Source of the DNA: RYN-230 sp963844695 | Lineage (GTDB): Bacteria; Actinomycetota; Actinomycetes; Streptosporangiales; Streptosporangiaceae | Length of the DNA stretch: 64,000 bases | Assembly: GCA_963844695.1 (NCBI GenBank) | Contig: CAWJPL010000035.1 | Span: forward strand, 1-64,000 | Direction: 5' to 3' | Part shown: piece by piece, positions 51,659 through 60,002 of the stretch | Layout: every line of letters starts with the position of its first letter | Numbering within the stretch: position 1 is the stretch's first letter | Made by a program: the position numbers and the translations under genes | Notes under the pieces: generated by a model | What the model was told of the DNA's origin: nothing | What the model saw: only the letters and a program-made list of their open reading frames with translations | The model's database searches: none

Positions 51659-51883
51659 TGCCCCGGCAGGCAGGCCCTCCCCTTCCCGCCAGCACGATCT
51701 AGGTTGCGCCAAAGCGCGATCTGCTGGCTGCAGCCTGCCACCTGCGATCCGATCATCTTGCGATCAGGCTCCGAGCCAGTTCTGGTTGCCTTGTCGCCAC
51801 CAGTGGCTGCTGGGGGGCTGCACCATCAGGCTTGCGACCTCCGGCCGTTCGGGAGCCGCAGCTTGAGTCTTCAGGGGAGAAAC
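51659..51883. promoter_or_regulatory. Intergenic region between regulator and propeller genes
   Basis: Contains TGCGATC at 51743 and 51759 and TGCGACC at 51833. SARP proteins bind direct heptamer repeats, but the 16-base and 90-base spacings are not the classical 11 or 22, so I give this only as a candidate regulator site. Confidence 0.3.
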
Positions 51884-54349
51884 ATGAAGCAATCACGTTG
51901 GACATCTCGCAGGCTGCCAGGTCCCCGGATGGTTGCGGCGCTGGCGGTGGCTGGCTGCGCGGCAGTCTCCCTTGTCGTGGCGGGCGGTGCGGTGGCGTCT
52001 GGCTCGGCTGCGCCGTTGCCTGGTTCTGTTGCGCCTCGCGCGCCGCAGGCGGCGCGGTTCGGGGCTTTGCGGTTCGGGCCCGCCCGCCCGGCCGGCACAG
52101 GGCAGTCGGTGCTGGATCGGCTGGCCGGCGCGGCTCAGGCCGGGCCGGGTCGGCAGGGCGGGTTTGTGGTGCTGGGCGGCAGCCCGGGCGCCCCGGCCGC
52201 CAACCCCAGGACCGATACCGTTTACATGCCGATCCAGTGCCGTACGAGCTTCTGCCCCTCCTCAGGCAAGCCTGGGCACGTCGTGGACATCATCAACGCT
52301 TCGAAGTGCAACGCCACGATCAGGTCCGGGTGCCGGGTGGTCGCGACGATCAGGGTCGGCAGCTCCCCGCTGGCGGCTGCCGTCGATGAGCGTACCGACA
52401 CCGTTTATGTCACCAACGGCAACGACGGCACAGTCTCGGTGCTGAACGGCGCCCGGTGCAACGCGCGGGTGACCCGCGGCTGCCGGCCGGTGGCGACGGT
52501 CAAGGTGGGGAAGGGACCGGTCGCCGCGGTCGTCAACCCGGCCACGCGCACGCTCTATGTGGCGAACGTCGCCGCGGGTAGCGTCTCGGTGATCAACGCG
52601 GCCAGATGCAACGCCAAGATCACGCGAGGGTGCCGGCGCCCGGCCCGGACAGTGACCGACAAGGCCAGCCCGTCCTGGCTCGATGTTGACAGCGCGACCG
52701 ACACCGTCTACGTGGCGAACAGCGTCACCCCGGGCACCGTGTCGGTGATCGACGGGGCCGCGTGCAACGGGCACACCGGCCGCGGCTGCGGGCGGGTCCC
52801 GGCAACCGTCACGGTGGGTGCCAGCCCCTTCGCGCTCGCCGTCGACCGCGCCAGCGACACCGTCTATGTCGCTAACTTCGTCAACGAGTTCAACGGCGGG
52901 TCGGTGTCGGTCATCAACGGCGCCCAGTGCAACGCCAAGATCACCTCCGGCTGCGGCCGCACGCCACCGGCCGTGCCCACCGGCATCGGGACCGGCTTCG
53001 TCGCGGTCAACGGCGCCCTGCACACCGTGTTCGCGGCCAATGCGGCCGACGACACGCTGTCGGCGATCAACACCCGGACCTGCGACGGGACGGTGACATC
53101 CAGCTGCGCGACCCGGCCGCCGAACCTGCGGGCCACCTCCCTCCAGGGCCCCGGATACAACTCGTTCCCGGGCGGCTTCGCGCTCCTCCCGAAGGCGGGC
53201 ACCGCCTACGTGGTGAACATCGGGGGCCGGAACATCGTGTCGGTGACCAGCATCAACCACTGCAACGCCACCAGCACCGCCGGCTGCCGCGCCGAGGCGC
53301 CTACCGTGCCGGAGGGCGAGTTCCTGTTGTCAGCCGACCCGGCCACCAATACCATCTACGGCGGCAACCTCAGCCAGCCGGTGATCGACGTGATCAACAG
53401 CGCGACCTGCCATGCCCGGCGTCTGGCCGGCTGCGCCCCGGCCGCGGAGATCCCGGTTCCTGACCGGGGCGCCAACGTCGGGGCAATCGATCACGCCACC
53501 CACACCCTGTACGCCGCCGCCCCGTCGTCCGACAACGTGTTCGCGATCAACACCGCCACCTGCAACGCCGAGCGCACCTCCGGCTGCGCCGCCGCCCCGC
53601 CAACCATCAAGATCGGCGCATCCCTCAAAGTGCCGGCCGTCAACCCCGCCACCCAGACCATGTACGTGTCCTACGGCGCCAACGCCAACAAGGTCGCGGT
53701 CGTCAACGCCGCCACCTGCAACGCCATCAACACCTCCGGCTGCTCGCAGACCCCGGGCGTGGTCAGAGTCGGCGCCGGCACCGTCATCCTGGGCGTCAGC
53801 GCCGCCACCGACACCGTCTACGCCCCCAGCGGGGCGGAGAACGCGGTCGCAGTGATCAACGGTGCCACCTGCAACGGGACCGACCATTCTGGCTGCGGGC
53901 ACCTCGCCGCCACTGCCAAGGTAGGCATCGACCCGTTCGGGGCCGCGGTCAACGACCACACCCACACCGTGTACGTGACCAACAACGCCGACGGCGACTC
54001 ACCCGGCACCGTGTCGGTCATCAACGCCGCCACCTGCAACGCCACCAACACCACCGGCTGCCACCGGCGGTTCCCCACCGCCGCCACCGGCAACTCACCG
54101 CTGCTCATCACCGCGGACACCCGCACCGGCGTCCTCTACATCACCAACTTCTCCAGCGCCTCGGTGACCATCCTGAATGGAAAACGCTGCAACGCGACGG
54201 TCACCAGCGGCTGTACCAAGGCCACGCGCGAGCAGTCGGTCGGCTCGGGACCATCCGGGCTTGCCGTCAACCCGCGCACCCGCACCATCTACGTCGGCAA
54301 CGGCTACCTGCCCGGATCCCTGTCAATCTTCAGAGCTACCCGCCGTTGA
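51884..54349 (+). CDS. Secreted YVTN-type propeller protein with 13 CX7C repeats
   Basis: Exported protein of 821 residues. A basic start and hydrophobic core (MVAALAVAGCAAVSLVVAGG) form a signal peptide. The mature part is made of repeats of about 42-47 residues. Each has a TVYVxN strand, a G(T/S)VSVIN strand and a CX7C pair such as CNATIRSGC, CNARVTRGC, CNAKITRGC or CNAINTSGC. I count 13 CX7C motifs, enough for two propellers if each repeat is a blade. The Cys pairs probably form disulfides outside the cell. ATG 51884 follows AGGGGAG. It is 225 bp downstream of the sensor-regulator gene and may be its target or its partner. Confidence 0.85.
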   Translation: MKQSRWTSRRLPGPRMVAALAVAGCAAVSLVVAGGAVASGSAAPLPGSVAPRAPQAARFGALRFGPARPAGTGQSVLDRLAGAAQAGPGRQGGFVVLGGSPGAPAANPRTDTVYMPIQCRTSFCPSSGKPGHVVDIINASKCNATIRSGCRVVATIRVGSSPLAAAVDERTDTVYVTNGNDGTVSVLNGARCNARVTRGCRPVATVKVGKGPVAAVVNPATRTLYVANVAAGSVSVINAARCNAKITRGCRRPARTVTDKASPSWLDVDSATDTVYVANSVTPGTVSVIDGAACNGHTGRGCGRVPATVTVGASPFALAVDRASDTVYVANFVNEFNGGSVSVINGAQCNAKITSGCGRTPPAVPTGIGTGFVAVNGALHTVFAANAADDTLSAINTRTCDGTVTSSCATRPPNLRATSLQGPGYNSFPGGFALLPKAGTAYVVNIGGRNIVSVTSINHCNATSTAGCRAEAPTVPEGEFLLSADPATNTIYGGNLSQPVIDVINSATCHARRLAGCAPAAEIPVPDRGANVGAIDHATHTLYAAAPSSDNVFAINTATCNAERTSGCAAAPPTIKIGASLKVPAVNPATQTMYVSYGANANKVAVVNAATCNAINTSGCSQTPGVVRVGAGTVILGVSAATDTVYAPSGAENAVAVINGATCNGTDHSGCGHLAATAKVGIDPFGAAVNDHTHTVYVTNNADGDSPGTVSVINAATCNATNTTGCHRRFPTAATGNSPLLITADTRTGVLYITNFSSASVTILNGKRCNATVTSGCTKATREQSVGSGPSGLAVNPRTRTIYVGNGYLPGSLSIFRATRR

Positions 54350-54830
54350 CACGGCGGCGGACAGGGCCGCAGCGACCAGCCCTGCTCAGCGATGCCAGGC
54401 CCGGCTCAAGGCACGGGTGGGGAGCGTCTGGCCGTCTGGGGATTGATGATCGTGGCGGTCATGGGTTGGGATTCGCCCACCGAAGCAGACGGGCGGAACC
54501 CTGGAGGTGACCGGCCTCTTCGCCGGATCTGACGATGCCCCGAACTTGCCGTTCCTCGACGCCGACCTGGGCGACTTGAGATTCACGGCTGCTCATAGTG
54601 ACAATCTGGCGTACCCGGGATGCATGACAACGCTAGGTCGCTGCCCTCCACAAACTACGGCAAGCTCCAGACTACGAGTGAATACGCTAGGCAGCGCATA
54701 AGCATGCGTTTACGCAATGCACCCAATTCGGCAGATCCGGTTGGATCGGCAAGACCGCAGTGCTGGCACCTGGTTGCTAGCAGCACGGATCTCCGCTGTC
54801 GGTACATGCAGTGTTAGAAGATCATGCACG
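54350..54830. other. Gene-free stretch, nothing recognised
   Basis: About 480 bases between the propeller gene and the convergent recombinase gene, with no gene or repeat seen. Confidence 0.5.
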
Positions 54831-55847
54831 TCACCATGGACGAGCTGATGCTGTTACCCATAGGGATGTCAGCGCGTGACGAGAACGGCGATAGGGGCTG
54901 ATCTCCATGATGCGGTCGTAGGTGCGGCGGGCCCGGGCGCTGCGGGCGCTGGCGCCGTAGCGTCGCAGCATCTGCGGGGAACTCCAGCCGTTGAGCTCCA
55001 TCAGGTCCCCCTCTGCGCCGCCCCGGTCCAGCCAGATGTGGCTGAAATGGTGCCGGAACCGGTGCGGCCAGGCATCCACCCCGCACTGGCGGCCGCGGCG
55101 GGCGATCATCTGGTAGATGCCGTTGGCGGTCATCGGGCCCCGGTTATTCATCCCAAGCCACAGCTGAGGCCGCCACGCCTGCGCATGCTTTGACCGGATC
55201 CGGACGTACCTGTCCAGAGCCAGAGCCGCCTCGTGCCCGATCCTGACGATCCGCGGCCTGCCGCCCTTGCCGCGGACGGTGATCTCGCGCTGCTGCAAGT
55301 CGAGGTCGCTGCGGCTGGCGTCGTCCGGGTCGTAGCGGATCCCGGCCAGTTCGCCGGCCCGGATCCCGCTCGCCTTGAGCACCGCGATCACCGCTGCGTC
55401 GCGGCGCTGGGCGAAGGTACGGCCCTGGCAGGTTCTCTCCAGGGCCGATAGTTCTCCGCTGGTGAACACCGGCACCAGCTTCTCGGCCACCTTCGGCGCG
55501 CGCAGCCGGGCCATCGGGTCGGGGATCTGCTCCTCCTCGGCGAGCCATCTGAAGAACTGCTGCAGCGCCCGGTACTGGTTGCTGGCATACGCGTCGCTGT
55601 ACCGGGTCAGCAGATGGACCAGCCACCTCTGCACATCGTGGGCGTCTACCTGCTCCCACCTGGTCCGCGAGGTGCGGGGGATCAGGTGCGCAGCGGCGAA
55701 CCATGCCACCGCGTCGGTGTAGGTCCGCACCGTCTTGGCCGCCTTGCCCTCGGCGGCCAGGTGCAGCCGGAACGAGCCGATCTCAGGCTGGAAAACCCCG
55801 GCGTCAAGCGGCTTGCGCCGCCGGGGACACGGTTGCGGGACGGTCAT
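54831..55847 (-). CDS. Tyrosine recombinase (integrase) of the tRNA-Phe islet
   Basis: Protein of 338 residues. The N-terminal SAM-like core-binding domain spans about residues 20-130 (GSFRLHLAAEGKAAKTVRTY). The catalytic domain has Arg in ASGIRAGELAGIRYDP, Lys in the beta-hairpin ITVRGKGGRPRIV, HRFRHHFSHIWLDRGG as HxxR and a Tyr in SPQMLRRYGASARSARA. All are present, so it should be active. ATG 55847 has GGAAGAG upstream. The gene starts about 160 bp from the tRNA-Phe 3' end and points away from it, the usual layout for a tRNA-targeting integrase. A dead copy is at 46429-47377. Confidence 0.92.
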   Translation of the reverse strand: MTVPQPCPRRRKPLDAGVFQPEIGSFRLHLAAEGKAAKTVRTYTDAVAWFAAAHLIPRTSRTRWEQVDAHDVQRWLVHLLTRYSDAYASNQYRALQQFFRWLAEEEQIPDPMARLRAPKVAEKLVPVFTSGELSALERTCQGRTFAQRRDAAVIAVLKASGIRAGELAGIRYDPDDASRSDLDLQQREITVRGKGGRPRIVRIGHEAALALDRYVRIRSKHAQAWRPQLWLGMNNRGPMTANGIYQMIARRGRQCGVDAWPHRFRHHFSHIWLDRGGAEGDLMELNGWSSPQMLRRYGASARSARARRTYDRIMEISPYRRSRHALTSLWVTASARPW

Positions 55848-56010
55848 TGTTTTTCTCTCTTCCTGCGGTTCCGCTGAAGCGCACGCATCCGCGCTTAAGC
55901 GTTTCCGCAGGTCAGAGAAGTTAAGAGAAAGCGCATCACGCGCCATGAGAATCCCTCTCTTCCTGCGATTAGCGCAGGTGAGAGGGCTGGCAGATGCTAC
56001 GAGAACGAGG
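55848..56010. promoter_or_regulatory. Integrase upstream region with inverted repeats
   Basis: Two inverted pairs are visible: TCTCTTCCTGCGG with CCGCAGGTCAGAGA (55855-55920), and CCCTCTCTTCCTGCG with CGCAGGTGAGAGGG (55952-55986). The GCGCAGGT box at 55972-55979 recurs 31-37 bases from the other two clear att fragments. These are candidate integrase or excisionase arm sites and the integrase promoter. Confidence 0.5.
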
Positions 56011-56084
56011 TGGTCAGGGGCGGGGTCGAACCGCCGACCTTCCGCTTTTCAGGCGGACGCTCGTACCGACTGAGCTACCTGACC
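56011..56084 (-). tRNA. tRNA-Phe(GAA)
   Basis: Folds as a cloverleaf: acceptor GGTCAGG with CCTGACC, anticodon stem TCCGC/GCGGA around loop CTGAAAA (anticodon GAA) and T arm GGCGG-TTCGACC-CCGCC. CCA is not encoded. Its 3' half (56011-56053) is the att core of the adjacent islet, which keeps the tRNA whole. Confidence 0.95.
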
Positions 56085-56130
56085 GTGACCGACCGCCGTG
56101 ACGCAACCATCACGAGCGGTCTGAGCCTAG

Positions 56131-56204
56131 CGGTCCTGACGGGACTTGAACCCGCGACCTCCACCTTGACAGGGTGGCGAGCTAACCGGCTGCTCTACAG
56201 GACC
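56131..56204 (-). tRNA. tRNA-Asp(GTC)
   Basis: Cloverleaf with acceptor GGTCCTG/CAGGACC, anticodon stem CCACC/GGTGG, loop CTGTCAA (anticodon GTC) and T arm GCGGG-TTCAAGT-CCCGT (near-standard). It lies between tRNA-Glu and tRNA-Phe in one transcript. Confidence 0.95.
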
Positions 56205-56230
56205 ATCGGTGCCGGCCATATGGCCGACGG

Positions 56231-56303
56231 TGCCCCCAACGGGATTCGAACCCGTGCCGCCGCCTTGAAAGGGCGGTGTCCTAGGCCACTAGACGATGGG
56301 GGC
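56231..56303 (-). tRNA. tRNA-Glu(TTC)
   Basis: Cloverleaf with acceptor GCCCCCA/TGGGGGC, D arm with TAGTGGCCTA, anticodon stem CCGCC/GGCGG, loop CTTTCAA (anticodon TTC) and T arm CACGGG-TTCGAAT-CCCGT. It is the first gene of the Glu-Asp-Phe cluster. Confidence 0.95.
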
Positions 56304-56357
56304 CGGTGACGGCCGCCGCCGCCGTGACCCTTGGCGCCCGCCGTCGGGGACTGCCCC

Positions 56358-56387
56358 AGCATAGGGGACAACCGGCGTGTCCGCCAA
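56358..56387 (-). promoter_or_regulatory. Candidate promoter of the tRNA cluster
   Basis: On the minus strand TTGGCG and TATGCT are 18 bases apart and lie about 55 bases before tRNA-Glu. This is consistent with a housekeeping-sigma promoter; it is read by eye only. Confidence 0.4.
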
Positions 56388-56844
56388 AGCGTTCCCCCGC
56401 GGACCCCCAGATCCGCCGGCGCGATGCCGCATCCGCAGCGCCTGACCCGCTCTCGGGCCGGCTGCCCAGACCTGCCCAGGACTCCCCTTCAGGGCACCGC
56501 CTGGTCCCCGGCCAGAGGTGTCCCCGCAGGAAACCACATCTGTCGCCGCAAACCCTGCCACTTCCGCTCTGGGACTCCCCCGCTGGTCAGGGCCTACTTA
56601 GCAATACGTCCAAGACATCCGTGATCACCCGAACGAAGACGATCATGCAGGAACCCCTTGCGCATTTCCTAAAAATTCGACACGGTAGGCAATCGACTCA
56701 CGACTTACAGTCACTACTGCCGGTCACCGAACTGGGGCCCGTGTCCCCATATTCGATGACTCAGCGTGAAAGAAGGAATGCGATCTGCTCTGGCGGCCCC
56801 GATGCCGGAGACCAGACGCAGCCAACAGAAGAGAAGAGCCACCC
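56388..56844. other. Intergenic region between tRNA promoter and MFS gene
   Basis: About 450 bases, with no gene or repeat recognised. The last part presumably contains the MFS gene promoter. Confidence 0.5.
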
Positions 56845-58587
56845 GTGCGCAACGGAGAGCACCCCCCGCTTTCCCAGAGGCGGGCGCGCCCATCGCAGCC
56901 AGGCCGGCATCGGCAACCCGGCGACCAGCCGGTGGCCTACCGCGATGTGTTCGCCGTCAGCGAGTTCCGCGCGCTGTGGTCCGCCCAGGCACTGTCCTGC
57001 GCGGGCGATCAGTTCGCGCAGGTCGCTATCGCCTTCGTGGTCTACGCCCGGACCGGATCGCCGTTCCTCACCGCGGCGGCGTACGCCCTGACGTACCTGC
57101 CGCCGGTGCTCGGCGGCCCGGCCCTGTCGGGGCTGGCCGACCTGTTCCCGCGCCAGCAGCTGATGATCACCCTGGACCTCATCCGGGCCGGGCTGGTGGC
57201 TCTGATGGCTGTCCGGGGGTTGCCGTTGGCCGGGCTGGGCGTGTTGTTCTTCGGCACCGTCCTGCTCGGCACGCCGTTCTCGTCAGCCCGGGCGGCGCTG
57301 CTGCCTGAGGTGCTGCCCGGGGACAAGTACCCGCTGGGCTCCGTGATCGGCAGCCACACCACCCAGTTCAGCCAGATCGCCGGCTTCCTGGCCGGCGGCG
57401 CCCTGGTCGCGGTGCTCGGACCCTACCGGGCCCTGGCCCTGGACTCGCTGTCGTTCAGCCTGTCGGCTGGCATCCTCGCCTGCGGGGTGCGCCCGCGGCC
57501 CGCACCACCCAGTACCGGCGACCCCTCGCCGTGGGAGATCACCTGGGACGGCACCGCCACCGTGTTCGGCAGCCCGGTGCTGCGTACCCTCGTGCTGTTC
57601 GGCTGGCTGGCCGGTTTCACCGTGGTGCCCGAGGCCCTGGCCGCCCCGTACGCGCACACGCTCGGCGGTGGCGCGCCCACCATCGGGGTGCTGATGGCGG
57701 CCATGCCGGCCGGCACGGTGATCGGTGGGTTCGTGATCGGGCGGCTGCTGCGCCCCTCGGACCGGATGCGGCCGATGGGCTGGCTGGCCATGCTGTCCTG
57801 TGCGCCGCTGATCTTCAGCCTGGCGCACCCGCCGCTACCGGTCCTGATCCTGCTCTGGGTCCTGGCCGGCGCGGGCGGGGCCTACCAGTTGGTGGCGGCC
57901 GCCGCGTTCGTGACCGCCCTGCCCGCCGCGCGCCGGGTGCGCGCGTTCGCGGTCGCCCAGTCCGGGCTGCTGGCCTCGCAGGGCCTGGGCATCCTGACCG
58001 GCGGGGCGGTCGCCCAGCGGGTCGGGCCAACCCGGACGGTGGCCCTGGCCGGGTTGCTGGGCTTGCTGGCCGCCGCGGCCCTGGCCAGCGACTGGACGCG
58101 CAGGCACACGGAGCTGATCAGGATGCTGATGAGCGGGCGGGAGACAGCCGCCGCCAAAGCGCCGGCCACCGGGCCGCCGGGCCGCAACCTGCCGGTGGCC
58201 GAGCGAGGCACCGGGTTGCCCGCGCCGCCGCAACCCGCCGAAACCCCCGAGCCCGCCGGGTCCGCGCCCAGCGCCACCCCAGTACCCGAACGCGCCCTAG
58301 ATCAGGGCCCCCGCCGCGGGTCAGCGCGCAAGGCGCCGGGTGACCGGCCGGTGCGCACCCGCCTAACTGCCACCCGTCTTCTTGATCAGGTTCTCGGCGA
58401 TCGACGCACCCTCCCCTTCCTCTGGGATGACGACCCACGCCGCGAGGTACGCCAGTACGAAGACGCCGAAGGTCACCACCGCCAGGGCAACGAAGATCAG
58501 CCGGACCACGGTGGGGTCGATACCGGCGTACTCGCCGAGCCCGGAGCAGACGCCGGCCACGAGCCGACCTTTCCGTGTCCGGATTAG
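56845..58587 (+). CDS. MFS transporter
   Basis: Protein of 580 residues. It begins with a Pro/Arg-rich stretch, then twelve probable membrane helices with the MFS type-3 look: FRALWSAQALSCAGDQFAQV, the loop-2 region SGLADLFPRQQLM, and GAPTIGVLMAAMPAGTVIGG in the second half. Actinomycete exporters of this kind usually pump drugs or metabolites. After the last helix (near residue 425) comes a tail of about 155 residues rich in Pro, Ala and charges. Its final 75 codons lie over the PspC gene on the other strand. GTG 56845 is the likely start. The substrate is unknown. Confidence 0.85.
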   Translation: MRNGEHPPLSQRRARPSQPGRHRQPGDQPVAYRDVFAVSEFRALWSAQALSCAGDQFAQVAIAFVVYARTGSPFLTAAAYALTYLPPVLGGPALSGLADLFPRQQLMITLDLIRAGLVALMAVRGLPLAGLGVLFFGTVLLGTPFSSARAALLPEVLPGDKYPLGSVIGSHTTQFSQIAGFLAGGALVAVLGPYRALALDSLSFSLSAGILACGVRPRPAPPSTGDPSPWEITWDGTATVFGSPVLRTLVLFGWLAGFTVVPEALAAPYAHTLGGGAPTIGVLMAAMPAGTVIGGFVIGRLLRPSDRMRPMGWLAMLSCAPLIFSLAHPPLPVLILLWVLAGAGGAYQLVAAAAFVTALPAARRVRAFAVAQSGLLASQGLGILTGGAVAQRVGPTRTVALAGLLGLLAAAALASDWTRRHTELIRMLMSGRETAAAKAPATGPPGRNLPVAERGTGLPAPPQPAETPEPAGSAPSATPVPERALDQGPRRGSARKAPGDRPVRTRLTATRLLDQVLGDRRTLPFLWDDDPRREVRQYEDAEGHHRQGNEDQPDHGGVDTGVLAEPGADAGHEPTFPCPD

Positions 58588-58614
58588 CCTCTTACTCCCA
58601 TTGGCCTCGTTCAT
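58363..58614 (-). CDS. PspC domain protein
   Basis: Protein of 83 residues: KRLIRTRKGRLVAGVCSGLG, then EYAGIDPTVVRLIFVALAVV and one hydrophobic helix ending LAYLAAWVVIPEE. It is a full PspC domain, associated with membrane stress responses. I take ATG 58614 (MNEANGSKRL); the frame is open much farther up, but that part is antisense to the acyl-CoA dehydrogenase gene. It converges with and overlaps the MFS gene by 225 bases. Confidence 0.85.
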   Translation of the reverse strand: MNEANGSKRLIRTRKGRLVAGVCSGLGEYAGIDPTVVRLIFVALAVVTFGVFVLAYLAAWVVIPEEGEGASIAENLIKKTGGS

Positions 58615-58710
58615 GCCCCCGATCATTCCCGCTCGGACTGGGGCCAGACAGCCGAACACGGCACGCATACGCTGGGCGCGGGAGTTAGTGACTGACCGGA
58701 AGGACCCGCC

Positions 58711-59895
58711 ATGCCCACGCACGCCGCCGGACAGCCTGGCCACGACCTCGACCTGCTCCGGATCGACCAGCAACTGAGCTCTGACGAGGTACTGGTCCGC
58801 GACACGGTACGGGCCTTTGCTGCCGAGCGGGTGATGCCGCATATCGCGGACTGGTTCGAGGCAGGCACGCTGCCCCGTGAACTCGCCCCCGAACTGGGCA
58901 AGCTGGGGCTGCTCGGCATGCACCTGACTGGCTACGGCTGTGCGGGCATGGGCCCGGTCGCGTACGGAGTCGCCTGCCGCGAGCTGGAAGCAGCCGACTC
59001 CGGGCTGCGCAGCCTGGTCTCCGTCCAGGGCTCGCTGGCCATGTTCCCGATCTGGAAATACGGCTCGGCGGAACAGAAGGAGGAATGGCTGCCCCGGATG
59101 GCCGCTGGCGAGGCGATCGGCTGCTTCGGGCTGACCGAGCCCGACCATGGGAGCGATCCGTCCAGCATGACGACCAAAGCGATCCATAACGGAACCGGCT
59201 GGGTGCTCTCCGGCTCGAAAATGTGGATCACCAACGGGTCGGTCGCGGATATCGCCGTGGTGTGGGCCCAGACTCCGGAGGGGATCCGGGGGTTCCTGGT
59301 CCCGCGGGCGGCGCGCGGGTTCACCTCCCGCACGATCCACAAGAAGATGTCGCTCCGCGCGTCGATCACCGCGGAACTGCACTTCGACGACGTGAAGCTG
59401 CCCGCGGACGCCATGCTGCCCGGGGTGGTCGGGCTGAAAGGCCCGCTGTCCTGCCTGACTGAGGCGCGGTTCGGCATCATCTGGGGGGTGACCGGGGCGG
59501 CCCGGTCCTGCCTGGACGCCGCGGTGGACTACGCCCGGACCCGGGAGCAGTTCGGCAAGCCGATCGGCGGCTTCCAGCTCACCCAGGGCAAGCTGGCCTG
59601 GATGCTGGCCGATCTGTCCCGGGCCCAGCTGGTCGCACTGCACCTGGGCCGGCTCAAGGAAGCCGGGGAGCTGTCTCCCGAGCAGGTCAGCCTGGGCAAG
59701 ATGAGCAACGTCCGGGCGGCTATCGAGATCGCCCGCCAGGCCCGGACCATCCTCGGGGCCAACGGGATCACGCTGGAGTACCCGGTGATCCGGCACGCCA
59801 ACAACCTGGAGTCGGTGCTCACCTACGAGGGCACCGAGGAAGTGCACGCCCTCGCCCTGGGCCAGGTCCTGACCGGCATCAGCGCCTACCGGTAG
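58711..59895 (+). CDS. Acyl-CoA dehydrogenase, glutaryl-CoA dehydrogenase type
   Basis: Flavoenzyme of 394 residues. Features are CFGLTEPDHGSDPSSM, the FAD-contact SGSKMWITNGSVADI, TREQFGKPIGGFQLTQ and the catalytic Glu in LTYEGTEEVHALALG, which matches the glutaryl-CoA dehydrogenase pattern. It would oxidise, and possibly decarboxylate, a CoA ester in lysine/tryptophan or benzoate breakdown. ATG 58711 follows GGAAGGA. It is divergent from the PspC gene. Confidence 0.9.
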   Translation: MPTHAAGQPGHDLDLLRIDQQLSSDEVLVRDTVRAFAAERVMPHIADWFEAGTLPRELAPELGKLGLLGMHLTGYGCAGMGPVAYGVACRELEAADSGLRSLVSVQGSLAMFPIWKYGSAEQKEEWLPRMAAGEAIGCFGLTEPDHGSDPSSMTTKAIHNGTGWVLSGSKMWITNGSVADIAVVWAQTPEGIRGFLVPRAARGFTSRTIHKKMSLRASITAELHFDDVKLPADAMLPGVVGLKGPLSCLTEARFGIIWGVTGAARSCLDAAVDYARTREQFGKPIGGFQLTQGKLAWMLADLSRAQLVALHLGRLKEAGELSPEQVSLGKMSNVRAAIEIARQARTILGANGITLEYPVIRHANNLESVLTYEGTEEVHALALGQVLTGISAYR

Positions 59896-60002
59896 GGACT
59901 CTTCCCAGTAGGCCCGTACTTACTGCAGAGCCGCTCACCCGCAAAGCCGCCTGCCGCAAAGCCCGCCTGCCGCAGAGCCCGCGCGTTCCGCGGAGCCCGT
60001 GC

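Noticed and set aside
51743..51839. TGCGATC/TGCGACC repeats upstream of the propeller gene as a SARP binding site
   Set aside because: The 16- and 90-base spacings do not match the 11- or 22-base phasing known for SARP heptamers; kept only as a weak note.
58615..59847. Long open frame antisense to the acyl-CoA dehydrogenase gene, in frame with PspC
   Set aside because: It mirrors a well-supported gene; such shadow frames are usual in high-GC DNA, and only the last 83 codons match a family.
59896..60002. Short tandem GCCTGCCGCAAAGCC-like units between two convergent gene ends
   Set aside because: Only two to three imperfect copies of about 16 bases; no CRISPR-like spacing and no clear hairpin terminator.
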